Source: Arthrobacter sp. efr-133-TYG-118 | GTDB lineage: Bacteria; Actinomycetota; Actinomycetes; Actinomycetales; Micrococcaceae | Length of the DNA stretch: 64,000 nucleotides | NCBI RefSeq assembly: GCF_030209755.1 | Contig: NZ_JARVRH010000002.1 | Coordinates: forward strand, 1 to 64,000 | Direction of reading: 5' to 3' | Shown: in pieces, positions 34,957 to 42,586 of the stretch | Numbering within the stretch: the first letter of the stretch is position 1 | Layout: each line of letters starts with the position of its first letter | Position numbers and translations under genes: made by a program | Notes under the pieces: generated by a model | Databases searched by the model: none | Told to the model about the DNA's origin: nothing | Seen by the model: only the letters and a program-made list of their open reading frames with translations

Positions 34957-36114
34957 TTACCGAGCGGTGTTCAAACGCTCCACGGCCGCATCGATGCGTT
35001 CGTCCGTGCCCGTGAGCGCCACCCGGATGAAACCATTCCCGGCGTCACCATAGAACACTCCGGGCCCGACGACGATCCCCAGGTCAGCGAAACGCTGAAC
35101 TGTGTCCCACGTCGCCTCGCCCGCGGTGGACCACAAGTACAGGCCTGCTTTGGACTCGTGGATCTCCAGGCCGAAGTTCTGCAGTGCTGGAAGGAGGCGT
35201 TCGCGGCGGCCGCGGTAGAGATCCTTTTGGGCGAGCACGTGGCCGGCATCGCCGAGCGCGATGCGCATCGCTTCCTGGACCGGGTACGGCACGATCATGC
35301 CGGCGTGCTTGCGGCTGTTGACCAGATTCGCCACGATCGACGAGTCGCCGGCCACGAAAGCGGCGCGGTAGCCGGCCAGGTTCGACTGCTTGCTGAGGGA
35401 GTAGACGCACAACAGGCCGTCCGTTGACCCTCCCGTGACGCGCGGGTCAAGGACACTCGGCACTGCCTCGCCGCCACGCTGGGCATCCCATTCGCCCCAG
35501 CCGAGCTCGGCATAGCATTCGTCCGACGCCACGACTGCGCCGATCTCGCGCGCCTGGGCCACGATCTGCCTGAGTGATTCGATGTCGCGGACACTGCCTG
35601 TGGGATTGCCCGGGGAATTGATCCAGATGAGCCGGACCCTGGAGCGGGTGGCCGGGACCAGTTCGTCCAGGCTGTCCGCGGCGATCGCAGTAGCCCCTGC
35701 GAGCATGGCGCCGATGTCGTAGGTCGGGTAAGCCACAGTGGGGCGGACCACGACGTCGCCTGCGCTGAGTCCCAGCAGGAACGGCAGCCAGGCCACCAAT
35801 TCCTTGGAGCCGACGGTTGGCAGGACGTCCCGCGGATCGATCCCGGGGACCCCGCGGCGGCTGGCAAACCAGTGGGACACGGCCTCGCGAAGAGCCTGCG
35901 TGCCGTGAACCGTTGGGTAACCGTGGGCGTCGGCTGCCCCGGCAAGTGCCTCGCGGACCAGCTGCGGCGTGGGATCCACAGGGGTGCCGATGGAGAGATT
36001 GACTGCCCCGCCCGGGTGTTCCGAAGCCTTGGCCACGTACGGCGCCATCGCTTCCCAAGGGTAGTCGGGCAGGTTGAGGCCGAAAGCGGGTGCCGCAGAA
36101 ATCAAAGGAAGCAA
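34957..36114 (-). CDS. dapC: Succinyldiaminopimelate aminotransferase DapC
   Basis: PLP-dependent class I/II aminotransferase (385 residues) for the middle step of the succinylase lysine branch, between DapD and DapE. Fold motifs: ARG-binding N-terminal LPDYPWEAM, NSPGNPTGS, the DECY aspartate (ASDECYAELGW) and the PLP lysine in YSLSKQSNLAGYR. It lies 6 bp after the ferredoxin gene on the same strand, as in mycobacteria (fdxC-dapC, from memory). The TTG start has only a weak ribosome-binding site, so it may rely on coupling to fdxA. Confidence 0.9.
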   Translation of the reverse strand: MLPLISAAPAFGLNLPDYPWEAMAPYVAKASEHPGGAVNLSIGTPVDPTPQLVREALAGAADAHGYPTVHGTQALREAVSHWFASRRGVPGIDPRDVLPTVGSKELVAWLPFLLGLSAGDVVVRPTVAYPTYDIGAMLAGATAIAADSLDELVPATRSRVRLIWINSPGNPTGSVRDIESLRQIVAQAREIGAVVASDECYAELGWGEWDAQRGGEAVPSVLDPRVTGGSTDGLLCVYSLSKQSNLAGYRAAFVAGDSSIVANLVNSRKHAGMIVPYPVQEAMRIALGDAGHVLAQKDLYRGRRERLLPALQNFGLEIHESKAGLYLWSTAGEATWDTVQRFADLGIVVGPGVFYGDAGNGFIRVALTGTDERIDAAVERLNTAR

Positions 36115-36120
36115 CCGTTC

Positions 36121-36447
36121 TTAGTGGTCTTGGTTCTGTGGAGGCAGCGCGGCGATGAAGGGGTGGTCCTTGCCGGTGTTGCCGATCTTGGCAGCTCCGC
36201 CAGGGGAACCGAGGTCATCGAAGAACTCGACGTTGGCCTTGTAGTAGTCGGCCCATTCCTCCGGGGTGTCGTCCTCGTAGTAGATGGCTTCCACCGGGCA
36301 TACGGGTTCGCAAGCTCCGCAGTCCACGCACTCATCCGGGTGGATATAGAGGGAACGTTCGCCTTCGTAGATGCAGTCAACAGGGCATTCTTCAATACAC
36401 GCCTTGTCCTTGACGTCCACACACGGCTGCGCGATTACGTAGGTCAC
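36121..36447 (-). CDS. fdxA: Seven-iron ferredoxin FdxA
   Basis: Electron carrier of 108 residues with [3Fe-4S] and [4Fe-4S] clusters. Cysteines appear in AQPCVDVKDKACIEECPVDC and in CVDCGACEPVCPVEAI. The C-terminal extension is typical of the actinobacterial 7Fe type. The GTG at 36447 gives the usual VTYVIAQPC start and follows GAGAGGCAAGG; upstream in-frame sequence is not conserved. Heads the fdxA-dapC pair. Confidence 0.95.
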   Translation of the reverse strand: MTYVIAQPCVDVKDKACIEECPVDCIYEGERSLYIHPDECVDCGACEPVCPVEAIYYEDDTPEEWADYYKANVEFFDDLGSPGGAAKIGNTGKDHPFIAALPPQNQDH

Positions 36448-36571
36448 GTCCCTTGCCTCTCCACAGTTGTCCCGGACAATTTCCGGGTAGTACCACCGAC
36501 CGTATGGCCGGTACATCGAATTCTGAGCCTATTATCCCCCAGCCGGAACTCAGCAACCTAGCCGGGCGTCT

Positions 36572-36586
36572 TACTATGAACTGGTG
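36572..36586 (+). promoter_or_regulatory. -10 element for the SH3-like gene
   Basis: TACTAT lies 6 nt before the GTG start of the gene at 36584. Confidence 0.45.
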
Positions 36587-36826
36587 AATCTGCCCCGGCC
36601 CCAGGATTTCCTGCTCAATACCGTATCCGGAACACGGGTAGTTGTCCGATACCGGCTGGACAACGGCTTCACCGACGCCCTCGGCTACCTGCTCTCCGTC
36701 ACCGAGGGTGCGTGCACCATCCGTACCCGGCGGTCCGACGTCGAGATCCCGATGGCCCTTGTAGTGGCGGCAAAGGAGGTCCCCCCTCCGCCGCCCCGCC
36801 GGGGTGCACGAACAGCCCGCGAGTAA
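36584..36826 (+). CDS. Small protein resembling the SH3-like domain of GNAT proteins
   Basis: An 80-residue protein (NLPRPQDFLLNTVSGTRVVV, then RRSDVEIPMALVVAAKEVPP) ending in a basic Pro-rich tail. The pattern GTRVVVRYRL...GYLLSV...IRTRRSDVEIP matches, from memory, the N-terminal beta-barrel found fused to GNAT acetyltransferases in many actinobacteria (Rv0428c type). Here it stands alone with a stop after the domain. It is divergent from fdxA-dapC by 136 bp. Role unknown. Confidence 0.65.
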   Translation: MNLPRPQDFLLNTVSGTRVVVRYRLDNGFTDALGYLLSVTEGACTIRTRRSDVEIPMALVVAAKEVPPPPPRRGARTARE

Positions 36827-36853
36827 TCCCGCGCTCCCCTGCCCGCCCCCACC

Positions 36854-36921
36854 CACTGGACATGCCCCCTGCCCGCTCGAACCACTGGACATGCCCCCTG
36901 CCCGCTCGAACCACTGGACAT
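36854..36921 (+). repeat. 29-bp direct repeats (2.3 copies)
   Basis: Two identical tandem units at 36854-36882 and 36883-36911, each starting CACTGGACATGCCCCCTGCC and ending CGCTCGAAC, plus a third partial copy CACTGGACAT. They adjoin the 31-bp repeat at 36914-36944. Confidence 0.9.
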
Positions 36922-37040
36922 AGCGCCAATATGCCCATTCTTGGCTCTCAGGGCAGAGCATGTCCTGCGGCAGCGCAGGCCCGGGCGAGGGACATGTCCG
37001 TTCCTGATGAGCAGCGATGGGCATGTCCCTTCGGACACGG
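36914..37040 (-). repeat. Intergenic GGACATA repeat (copy 2), left flank of the DUF559-type gene
   Basis: On the minus strand 36944-36914 begins CCAAGAATGGGCAT and ends TATGTCCAG, matching copy 3 at 38009-38040 in the opposite orientation. The remaining 90 bp contain more GGACATG words, including a perfect palindrome GGACATGTCC at 36990-36999 and GGGCATGTCCC near 37020. No gene is visible between 36827 and 37064. Confidence 0.75.
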
Positions 37041-37064
37041 GTGAAAGTTGGCCTATGCGGAAGC

Positions 37065-37883
37065 TCACGCGGCTCGGTCGAGAGACCTCAGAGTGTCTCG
37101 CACCATCGCCACAAATTCCCGAGGCCGGTTCTTCACCATCGAATAGCTCACAACCAAGGTAGGGACGCCCAACCGGGTGGTGACATTCCACCGACGGCGG
37201 TCCTCTTCGAAGCTCGGCATATCCATGTGGAAACCTGCTCCGTCGGTTTCAATCCCCAGTCTTCCGTCGACCATCAGGTCCAGATGACCCATGCCCGGTA
37301 TGTTCACTTGCGACTCAACGTGGAACCCCGCTTCGCGCAGGAGGTACCTGGCGATGCATTCGATAATCGACTGTGACTGGGGAACGATCCGCGACACGAG
37401 CCTCCGCTCACGTGCGTCGTTCCGCCCGCCGAGCCTCGTCCTGATCGCCGTGAGCGGTAGCCTGCCAAGGGCCACGGCAGATTCGGCAATGACCAGGCCA
37501 TCCAGATCCGGCAAGCAACGCAGGGCCTGCACGACTGAGTCCATCAAGGTGGGCGGGGCCGCGGATCTATGGCAGACAAAACCCTCGTACTTTCGACTGT
37601 GCGGGACCGCCACGTGGGGAAATCGAGGGGCATCCATGACCCATAACCCGGACAGCTCGGCCGTGGAGATGCAGGCCGGTTCCGCGGGAAGGGACCGGAT
37701 GGCCTGCAAGCCGGGATCGGCACCCGGCACCGCATAGACCCCTCGCGCCACGCGGAGAATCCGCCCGCTCGCCAAGGCGGATTTCAGCTGGAAATGCGAC
37801 ACCCCGGCCGCAGCGAGATGCTTAGCCCGCGCCACGCCGTCGTAGTCTGAAATGACGTCACTGATGTTCACCATGCGCCCCAT
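37065..37883 (-). CDS. AbiEi-type HTH plus DUF559 (Vsr-like) nuclease-fold protein
   Basis: A 272-residue protein. Residues 10-55 (VARAKHLAAAGVSHFQLKSA and GRILRVARGVYAVPG) match the winged-helix domain of type IV AbiEi antitoxins. The C-terminus (from about 215) matches DUF559/Vsr-like endonucleases, with acidic residues in MGHLDLMVDG, IETDGAGFH and FEEDRRRW placed like a PD-(D/E)xK site. No AbiEii toxin is adjacent, so this is not an ordinary toxin-antitoxin pair. It is flanked on both sides by inverted copies of a short repeat. The ATG at 37883 follows GCCGGAACG; 37874 is an alternative. Confidence 0.75.
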   Translation of the reverse strand: MGRMVNISDVISDYDGVARAKHLAAAGVSHFQLKSALASGRILRVARGVYAVPGADPGLQAIRSLPAEPACISTAELSGLWVMDAPRFPHVAVPHSRKYEGFVCHRSAAPPTLMDSVVQALRCLPDLDGLVIAESAVALGRLPLTAIRTRLGGRNDARERRLVSRIVPQSQSIIECIARYLLREAGFHVESQVNIPGMGHLDLMVDGRLGIETDGAGFHMDMPSFEEDRRRWNVTTRLGVPTLVVSYSMVKNRPREFVAMVRDTLRSLDRAA

Positions 37884-38008
37884 CGTTCCGGCGAAAGCGG
37901 TAGGTGCGTAAGGCCCAACATTGGCTATGTGGAAAACATCCAGTCCATTCATGCGGTCAAACGTTGGATGTGCGCCCACGTCACCGCAGAGCATGCGCCA
38001 CGTTGGGA

Positions 38009-38060
38009 CCAAGGAATGCGCATGTTGCCATTATGTCCAGTGCTGCGGGCCAAGGAGGGG
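38009..38060 (+). repeat. Intergenic GGACATA repeat (copy 3), right flank of the DUF559-type gene
   Basis: CCAAGGAATGCGCATGTTGC leads to TTATGTCCAG (38031-38040), then GGGCATGTCCC at about 38056. The TTATGTCCAG word is identical to 27-36, and the whole element is inverted relative to copy 2. Confidence 0.75.
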
Positions 38061-38076
38061 CATGTCCCGAGGAGGG

Positions 38077-39375
38077 TCAGGCCCCGCGCACCCCGTCCGG
38101 CAGCCTGCGCATTCCCCACAGCGGAGAGAACAGCACAGGCGCAACAAAAACAACGCTTCCGGCCAAGCCGATCCACAACGTCGGGACGAGGCCAAGGTTC
38201 TCGGCCAGGAGGCCTGAGGCAAGGGCTGCGATCGGCATGAATCCCCACACCACGAAGCGAATGGAGGCATTCATGCGCCCCAGGAGCCGGGGAGGACACA
38301 CCCGCTGCCTCATGCTCAACTGCATGATGTTGTACACCAGGACTCCGAAAGCGAACCCGAACTCGGAGACGATGAGCATCACCAGGGACATCCATCGTTC
38401 GGGGGCAAGCACGCACAGCGGAACCAGGAGAAGGAAGACCGAACTAATCATCGACGCCACGGGAATAACGGTCCCCTCGCCGATCCGGGCGGCGAACCTG
38501 GGCGCGGCAACCGCGCCGATGAGTCCGCCGACCGCCCCGACCGCCATGATGAGGCCCATGCCCTCCGGACCGAGTTCCAGCTCACGAAGGACCAGTACAG
38601 GCATCAAGGTGAACGCGATCGTGGTGAAGAAGTTGACCCCGCCAGTGCAGGCCACAATCCTGCTGATCAACGGATGCCTGACTACAAAGACCAGGCCTTC
38701 GTTGATTTCGCTTGCCAGTGGCTGCCGATCCTTCGAGGGCACGGGCCGTTCCGCATCGCGCGTCCTGAGCAGGAAGACGGCCGACAGCAGATACCCCATT
38801 GCCTCCCCGATGAACAACACCGGGGCGGACACGATCGCCAGCAACGCACCGCCCGCCGCGGGACCCCCGATCCGCGCGATCTGGGAGGTGGCTTCCAGCT
38901 TGGAGTTGGCCTGCGGCACTTTCGCTGCATCCACGAGAACAGGAACGTAGCTCTGATAGGAAACGTCGAAGAAGACCGTTGCGGCCCCGACGACGGCGGC
39001 TACGGCATACAGGTGCCAGATCTGCAGGGTGCCGGCCCACCAGAGCATTGGCACGGTCGCCATCGCCGCGGTCCGGACCAGGTCCGCCACAATCATGGTG
39101 CGACGCTTGAGCCAGCGGTCCACCCAGGCTCCCGCCGGCAAACCGATCAGCAGGAAGGCCGCAAGACCGGCGGCATTGAGTGCCCCGACCTCGAACTCAC
39201 TGGCGCCGAGCAAAGTCACTGCGAGGACGGGAAACGCCAATTGCCCCAGCTGCGCCCCGAGCTGGCTGACGGCCTGCCCCGACCAGAAGGTAATAAAGTT
39301 CCGGTCCCGCCAGAGCGAGGCGGCGTGCTGGGCTGTGTCAGCTTGCAGAGCATCGTCAGTGGTCCCGGCATTCAC
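38077..39375 (-). CDS. MFS transporter (EntS/macrolide-efflux-like)
   Basis: Predicted 12-helix exporter of the major facilitator superfamily, 432 residues, similar in layout to EntS/MefA-type proteins. It starts RNFITFWSGQAVSQLGAQLG, with the motif A-like loop PAGAWVDRWLKRR (about 85-97) and the second-half loop RLLGRMNASIRFVVWG. The GTG start at 39375 is chosen because longer in-frame extension would overlap the divergent regulator gene. It is divergent from an ArsR-type regulator with a strong operator between, so it is probably substrate-induced efflux. Confidence 0.87.
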   Translation of the reverse strand: MNAGTTDDALQADTAQHAASLWRDRNFITFWSGQAVSQLGAQLGQLAFPVLAVTLLGASEFEVGALNAAGLAAFLLIGLPAGAWVDRWLKRRTMIVADLVRTAAMATVPMLWWAGTLQIWHLYAVAAVVGAATVFFDVSYQSYVPVLVDAAKVPQANSKLEATSQIARIGGPAAGGALLAIVSAPVLFIGEAMGYLLSAVFLLRTRDAERPVPSKDRQPLASEINEGLVFVVRHPLISRIVACTGGVNFFTTIAFTLMPVLVLRELELGPEGMGLIMAVGAVGGLIGAVAAPRFAARIGEGTVIPVASMISSVFLLLVPLCVLAPERWMSLVMLIVSEFGFAFGVLVYNIMQLSMRQRVCPPRLLGRMNASIRFVVWGFMPIAALASGLLAENLGLVPTLWIGLAGSVVFVAPVLFSPLWGMRRLPDGVRGA

Positions 39376-39391
39376 CCGCCCAGTTTCCTGC

Positions 39392-39415
39392 AGTGATTGG
39401 TATATGTCAATCACT
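39392..39415. promoter_or_regulatory. Operator between the MFS exporter and its regulator
   Basis: Perfect 8-bp arms AGTGATTG and CAATCACT separated by GTATATGT, 17 bp before the exporter start and 24 bp before the regulator start. It should let one repressor dimer control both divergent genes. Confidence 0.7.
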
Positions 39416-39425
39416 CTGGGATGGC

Positions 39426-39441
39426 TACACTGGCCACCATG
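39426..39441 (+). promoter_or_regulatory. -10 element for the leaderless ArsR-type gene
   Basis: TACACT lies 7 nt before the ATG at 39439, which favours that start over the upstream 39397. Confidence 0.45.
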
Positions 39442-39945
39442 ACGGAACACGAGCGGGAGGACAGTGACCTGGTGGCCAAGGGCCGCGCCTTGAGCTCGCC
39501 CCTGCGCCTGAGGATTCTCCGGCTGTGCCTGCACCACGCGCGCACCAACAAGGAGATTGCCGGGCTGTTGGACATCAACCCGGCGTCGAGCCTGCACCAT
39601 GTCCGGACCCTGGTGCGCACCGGTTTTCTCGTGCCGCAGGAAGGTCGGAAGGGAAAGAGGGGCGCCAAGGAAGTGCCGTACATCGCAACCCGCACCTCGT
39701 GGAGCACTCCCGTGAACGACATTTCCCCGGTCCTGATCGAAACATTCGTCCAGGAAACCCGCGGGCTCGCACCAGAGGACATCGACGTCTGGCGGCTTGG
39801 CGTGAAGTTCAACGCCGCACGGCAGCAGGAAATGATGGGCAAGCTGCGGGCGGTCGTCGAAGAATACATGCGCCTTCCGGCAGACGACGACGGCGAGGCC
39901 ACCTCGCTCTTGATCGCCCACCACCGGGACCCGAGCGCAGACTAA
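39439..39945 (+). CDS. ArsR-like winged-helix regulator
   Basis: A 168-residue regulator. The HTH region (RALSSPLRLRILRLCLHHAR, then NKEIAGLLDINPASSLHHVR) belongs to the ArsR/HTH_20 group. It lacks the classic metal-binding CxC, so the inducer is probably organic. The C-terminal half is helical (FNAARQQEMMGKLRAVVEEY). Control of the divergent MFS exporter through the operator at 39392-39415 is the likely role. Confidence 0.85.
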   Translation: MTEHEREDSDLVAKGRALSSPLRLRILRLCLHHARTNKEIAGLLDINPASSLHHVRTLVRTGFLVPQEGRKGKRGAKEVPYIATRTSWSTPVNDISPVLIETFVQETRGLAPEDIDVWRLGVKFNAARQQEMMGKLRAVVEEYMRLPADDDGEATSLLIAHHRDPSAD

Positions 39946-39946
39946 G

Positions 39947-40327
39947 CTAACCGCGGGATGGACGCGTGTAGCGCCGGCACCACAAGAGCATCACAAAAGT
40001 GATGCCCGCACTCCCGTAGACCCACACATTTCCGGGCACATCCGCGACGATCAGCTGCTTGCCCGTTCCACCCATGGACAGCAGGCCAACGGTCGCGTAA
40101 CAAACAATGCCCACTACCGCCGTCGGGAGCAAAGACCGCGACCACGCACCCAGCAGGAGCTGGAGCGATGCAACCAGGAGCAATGCCGCTACGGTGCCCC
40201 AATAGACGTCGACGCCGGCAAGGAGGAGCGTCTGTCGGTGCAGTGCGGTGCCTCCAAGGGCAGCAAAAAGAGCCACCGGAACAGCCGCGGCAATGCCGCG
40301 TGCTGTTCCGGTGGCTCCCTTATTCAA
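39947..40327 (-). CDS. Small polytopic membrane protein overlapping the typA terminator
   Basis: Up to 126 residues with about four membrane segments (15-30, 38-60, 66-86, 98-116). The TTG start at 40327 has no good ribosome-binding site, and its first 20 codons form the arms of a strong terminator for typA. A GTG at 40276 is an alternative start. Either the gene is read only by read-through of the terminator or its start is further in. Function unknown. It ends 1 bp from the ArsR-type gene stop. Confidence 0.6.
   Translation of the reverse strand: MNKGATGTARGIAAAVPVALFAALGGTALHRQTLLLAGVDVYWGTVAALLLVASLQLLLGAWSRSLLPTAVVGIVCYATVGLLSMGGTGKQLIVADVPGNVWVYGSAGITFVMLLWCRRYTRPSRG
40264..40316 (-). 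terminator. Intrinsic terminator of typA
   Basis: A 15-bp perfect stem (40271-40285 with 40302-40316, arm AGCCACCGGAACAGC) plus an inner CGCGG/CCGCG stem, followed on the minus strand by a run of five T. It lies 47 bp after the typA stop and inside the 5' end of the next gene. Confidence 0.92.
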
Positions 40328-40362
40328 TGCGTCAGTCCGTTCAGTACGCAGTCAGTGCAGCA

Positions 40363-42291
40363 TCAGACCTTGGCGCGGGCGCGGGTAGCTTTGGCGCGCT
40401 CGTTGGCGTCCAGGATCAGCTTGCGGATACGGATGGATTCCGGGGTCACCTCAACGCACTCGTCTTCGCGGGCGAATTCGAGGGACTCTTCGAGGGTGAG
40501 GTCGCGCGGCGGCGTCAGGTTCTCGAAGGTGTCGGAGGAAGCGGCACGCATGTTGGTGAGCTTCTTTTCCTTGGTGATGTTGACGTCCATGTCGTCGGCG
40601 CGGGAGTTCTCCCCGACGATCATGCCCTCGTAGACCTCGGACGTGGGCTTCACGAAGAAGGAGCCGCGTTCCTGCAGGTTGATCATGGCGAAGGGGGTGA
40701 CGACGCCGGCGCGGTCGGCAACCATCGAACCGTTGGTGCGGTATTCGATGGGGCCCGCCCACGGCTCGTAGCCTTCGGAGATCGAGGAGGCGATGCCGGC
40801 GCCACGGGTGTCCGTGAGGAACTTGGTGCGGAAGCCGATGAGGCCACGTGCCGGAACGATGAATTCCATGCGGCACCAGCCCGTGCCGTGGTTGGCCATG
40901 TTGGTCATGCGGCCCTTGCGGGCGGCCATGAGCTGCGTGACCGCACCGAGGTACTCTTCGGGAACGTCGATGGTCATGTGTTCCATCGGCTCGTGGATCT
41001 TGCCGTCGATGGTCCGGGTGACAACCTGCGGCTTGCCGACAGTCAGTTCGAAGCCTTCACGTCGCATCTGCTCCACGAGGATGGCCAGCGCAAGCTCGCC
41101 ACGGCCTTGGACTTCCCAGGCATCCGGACGCTCGGTGGGCAGAACCTTGATCGAGACGTTACCGATCAGTTCCTTGTCCAGGCGATCCTTCACCTGGCGG
41201 GCGGTAACCTTGGCGCCCTTGACCTTGCCGGCCAGCGGGGAGGTGTTGATACCGATGGTCATAGAGATCGCGGGGTCATCCACCGTGATGAGCGGCAGCG
41301 GCTGCGGGTTCTCGGCGTCGGTCAGGGTCTCACCGATGGTGATTTCCTCGATACCGGCAACAGCCACGATCTCGCCGGGGCCGGCCGAGTCGGTCGGAAC
41401 GCGGTCGAGGGCTTTGGTGGCCAGGAGCTCGGTGATCTTGACGTTCTTCAGTTCGCCGTTGGCGCGCGCCCAAGCGACGGTCTGGCCCTTGCGGAGGGTG
41501 CCGTTGTAGATGCGCAGGAGTGCGAGGCGGCCGAGGAACGGGGAAGCGTCCAGGTTGGTGACGTGCGCCTGCAGGACACCGTTCGGGTTGTAGGTCGGCG
41601 CCGGGATGTGCTCGATGATCGTCTTGAAGAGAGGTTCGAGATCCTCGTTGTCCGGTGCCGAGCCGTCAGCCGGCTGGTCCAGGGAGGCGCGGCCGACCTT
41701 GGCTGCGGCGTAGACCACGGGTACTTCCAGGATCTTGTCCAGGTCCAGGTCCGGAACCTCGTCCGCGAGGTCGGAGGCCAGGCCAAGGAGCAGGTCCATG
41801 GACTCGTGGACAACCTCTTCGATGCGGGCGTCGGGGCGGTCGGTCTTGTTGACCAGCAGGATGACGGGCAGGTGCGCGGCAAGGGCCTTGCGGAGCACGA
41901 AGCGGGTCTGCGGCAGCGGACCTTCGGAAGCGTCGACCAGGAGAACCACGCCGTCCACCATGGACAGGCCGCGCTCCACCTCGCCACCGAAGTCAGCGTG
42001 GCCGGGGGTGTCGATCACGTTGATGGTGATGGTCTCGCCATTGGACGACGGGCCGTTGTAGGCAACCGTGGTGTTCTTGGCGAGGATGGTGATGCCCTTT
42101 TCGCGCTCCAGGTCACCGGAGTCCATGACGCGGTCTTCCAGGTGGTTGTGCTCGGCGAAGGAGTTGGTCTGCTTGAGCATGGCGTCGACCAGGGTGGTCT
42201 TGCCGTGGTCAACGTGGGCCACAATCGCGACGTTGCGCAGATCACTGCGCGATGCAGTGGCCGCGGCGGTGTTGGTGGTGGTTTCAGACAT
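40363..42291 (-). CDS. typA: Ribosome-associated GTPase TypA/BipA
   Basis: Translational GTPase of 642 residues. G motifs: AHVDHGKTT (25-33), DTPGHADFG, and NKTDRPDAR; then EF-G-like domains and the TypA-specific C-terminal domain ([22 protein letters not shown] region: [13 protein letters not shown]). It is needed for ribosome assembly or growth at low temperature in other bacteria. In mycobacteria typA lies near a peptide-transport gene too (from memory). The 295-bp region upstream of it holds the terminator of the next operon; no clear -10 could be fixed. Confidence 0.95.
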   Translation of the reverse strand: MSETTTNTAAATASRSDLRNVAIVAHVDHGKTTLVDAMLKQTNSFAEHNHLEDRVMDSGDLEREKGITILAKNTTVAYNGPSSNGETITINVIDTPGHADFGGEVERGLSMVDGVVLLVDASEGPLPQTRFVLRKALAAHLPVILLVNKTDRPDARIEEVVHESMDLLLGLASDLADEVPDLDLDKILEVPVVYAAAKVGRASLDQPADGSAPDNEDLEPLFKTIIEHIPAPTYNPNGVLQAHVTNLDASPFLGRLALLRIYNGTLRKGQTVAWARANGELKNVKITELLATKALDRVPTDSAGPGEIVAVAGIEEITIGETLTDAENPQPLPLITVDDPAISMTIGINTSPLAGKVKGAKVTARQVKDRLDKELIGNVSIKVLPTERPDAWEVQGRGELALAILVEQMRREGFELTVGKPQVVTRTIDGKIHEPMEHMTIDVPEEYLGAVTQLMAARKGRMTNMANHGTGWCRMEFIVPARGLIGFRTKFLTDTRGAGIASSISEGYEPWAGPIEYRTNGSMVADRAGVVTPFAMINLQERGSFFVKPTSEVYEGMIVGENSRADDMDVNITKEKKLTNMRAASSDTFENLTPPRDLTLEESLEFAREDECVEVTPESIRIRKLILDANERAKATRARAKV

Positions 42292-42500
42292 GCGTAATGG
42301 CTCGATTCAGTGGTGAAGTCAGCTGTTGTATCGCGACATTTCCAACCGGAACGCACGACGGATTAGACCCTTTGACACAGGGCACCTTCATAGAGTCTAA
42401 ACGCTGTGGTATTTATTGGCCTAAAAATCACCCCCAAGGCTGCCGAATTGTGCCCTTCATCACAATCGGCCGCGGGATCCGGGACAAGCCGGAACAGCAA

Positions 42501-42544
42501 AAGAGCCGGGACCACTTCCCCCCACGGAAGTGGTACCGGCTCTT
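42501..42544 (-). terminator. Terminator of the first peptide ABC operon
   Basis: A stem of 19 positions with one mismatch (AAGAGCCGGGACCACTTCC with GGAAGTGGTACCGGCTCTT) and a short C-rich loop. It lies downstream of the double ATPase gene, between it and typA. Confidence 0.88.
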
Positions 42545-42586
42545 CTTCCCGCCTCTGTGGCACTCAGCCGACGGGCGGCAGGCCCG

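Noticed and set aside
36854..36921. Possible CRISPR array
   Set aside because: The 29-bp units are directly adjacent with no spacers and only 2.3 copies; no cas gene is present.
37065..37883. Type IV AbiE toxin-antitoxin pair
   Set aside because: Only the antitoxin-like winged helix is present, fused to a nuclease fold; no AbiEii nucleotidyltransferase is adjacent.
40168..42297. A 709-codon open frame antisense to typA
   Set aside because: GC-rich codon bias in typA keeps the opposite strand open; the translation has no recognisable domain and typA is unmistakable.
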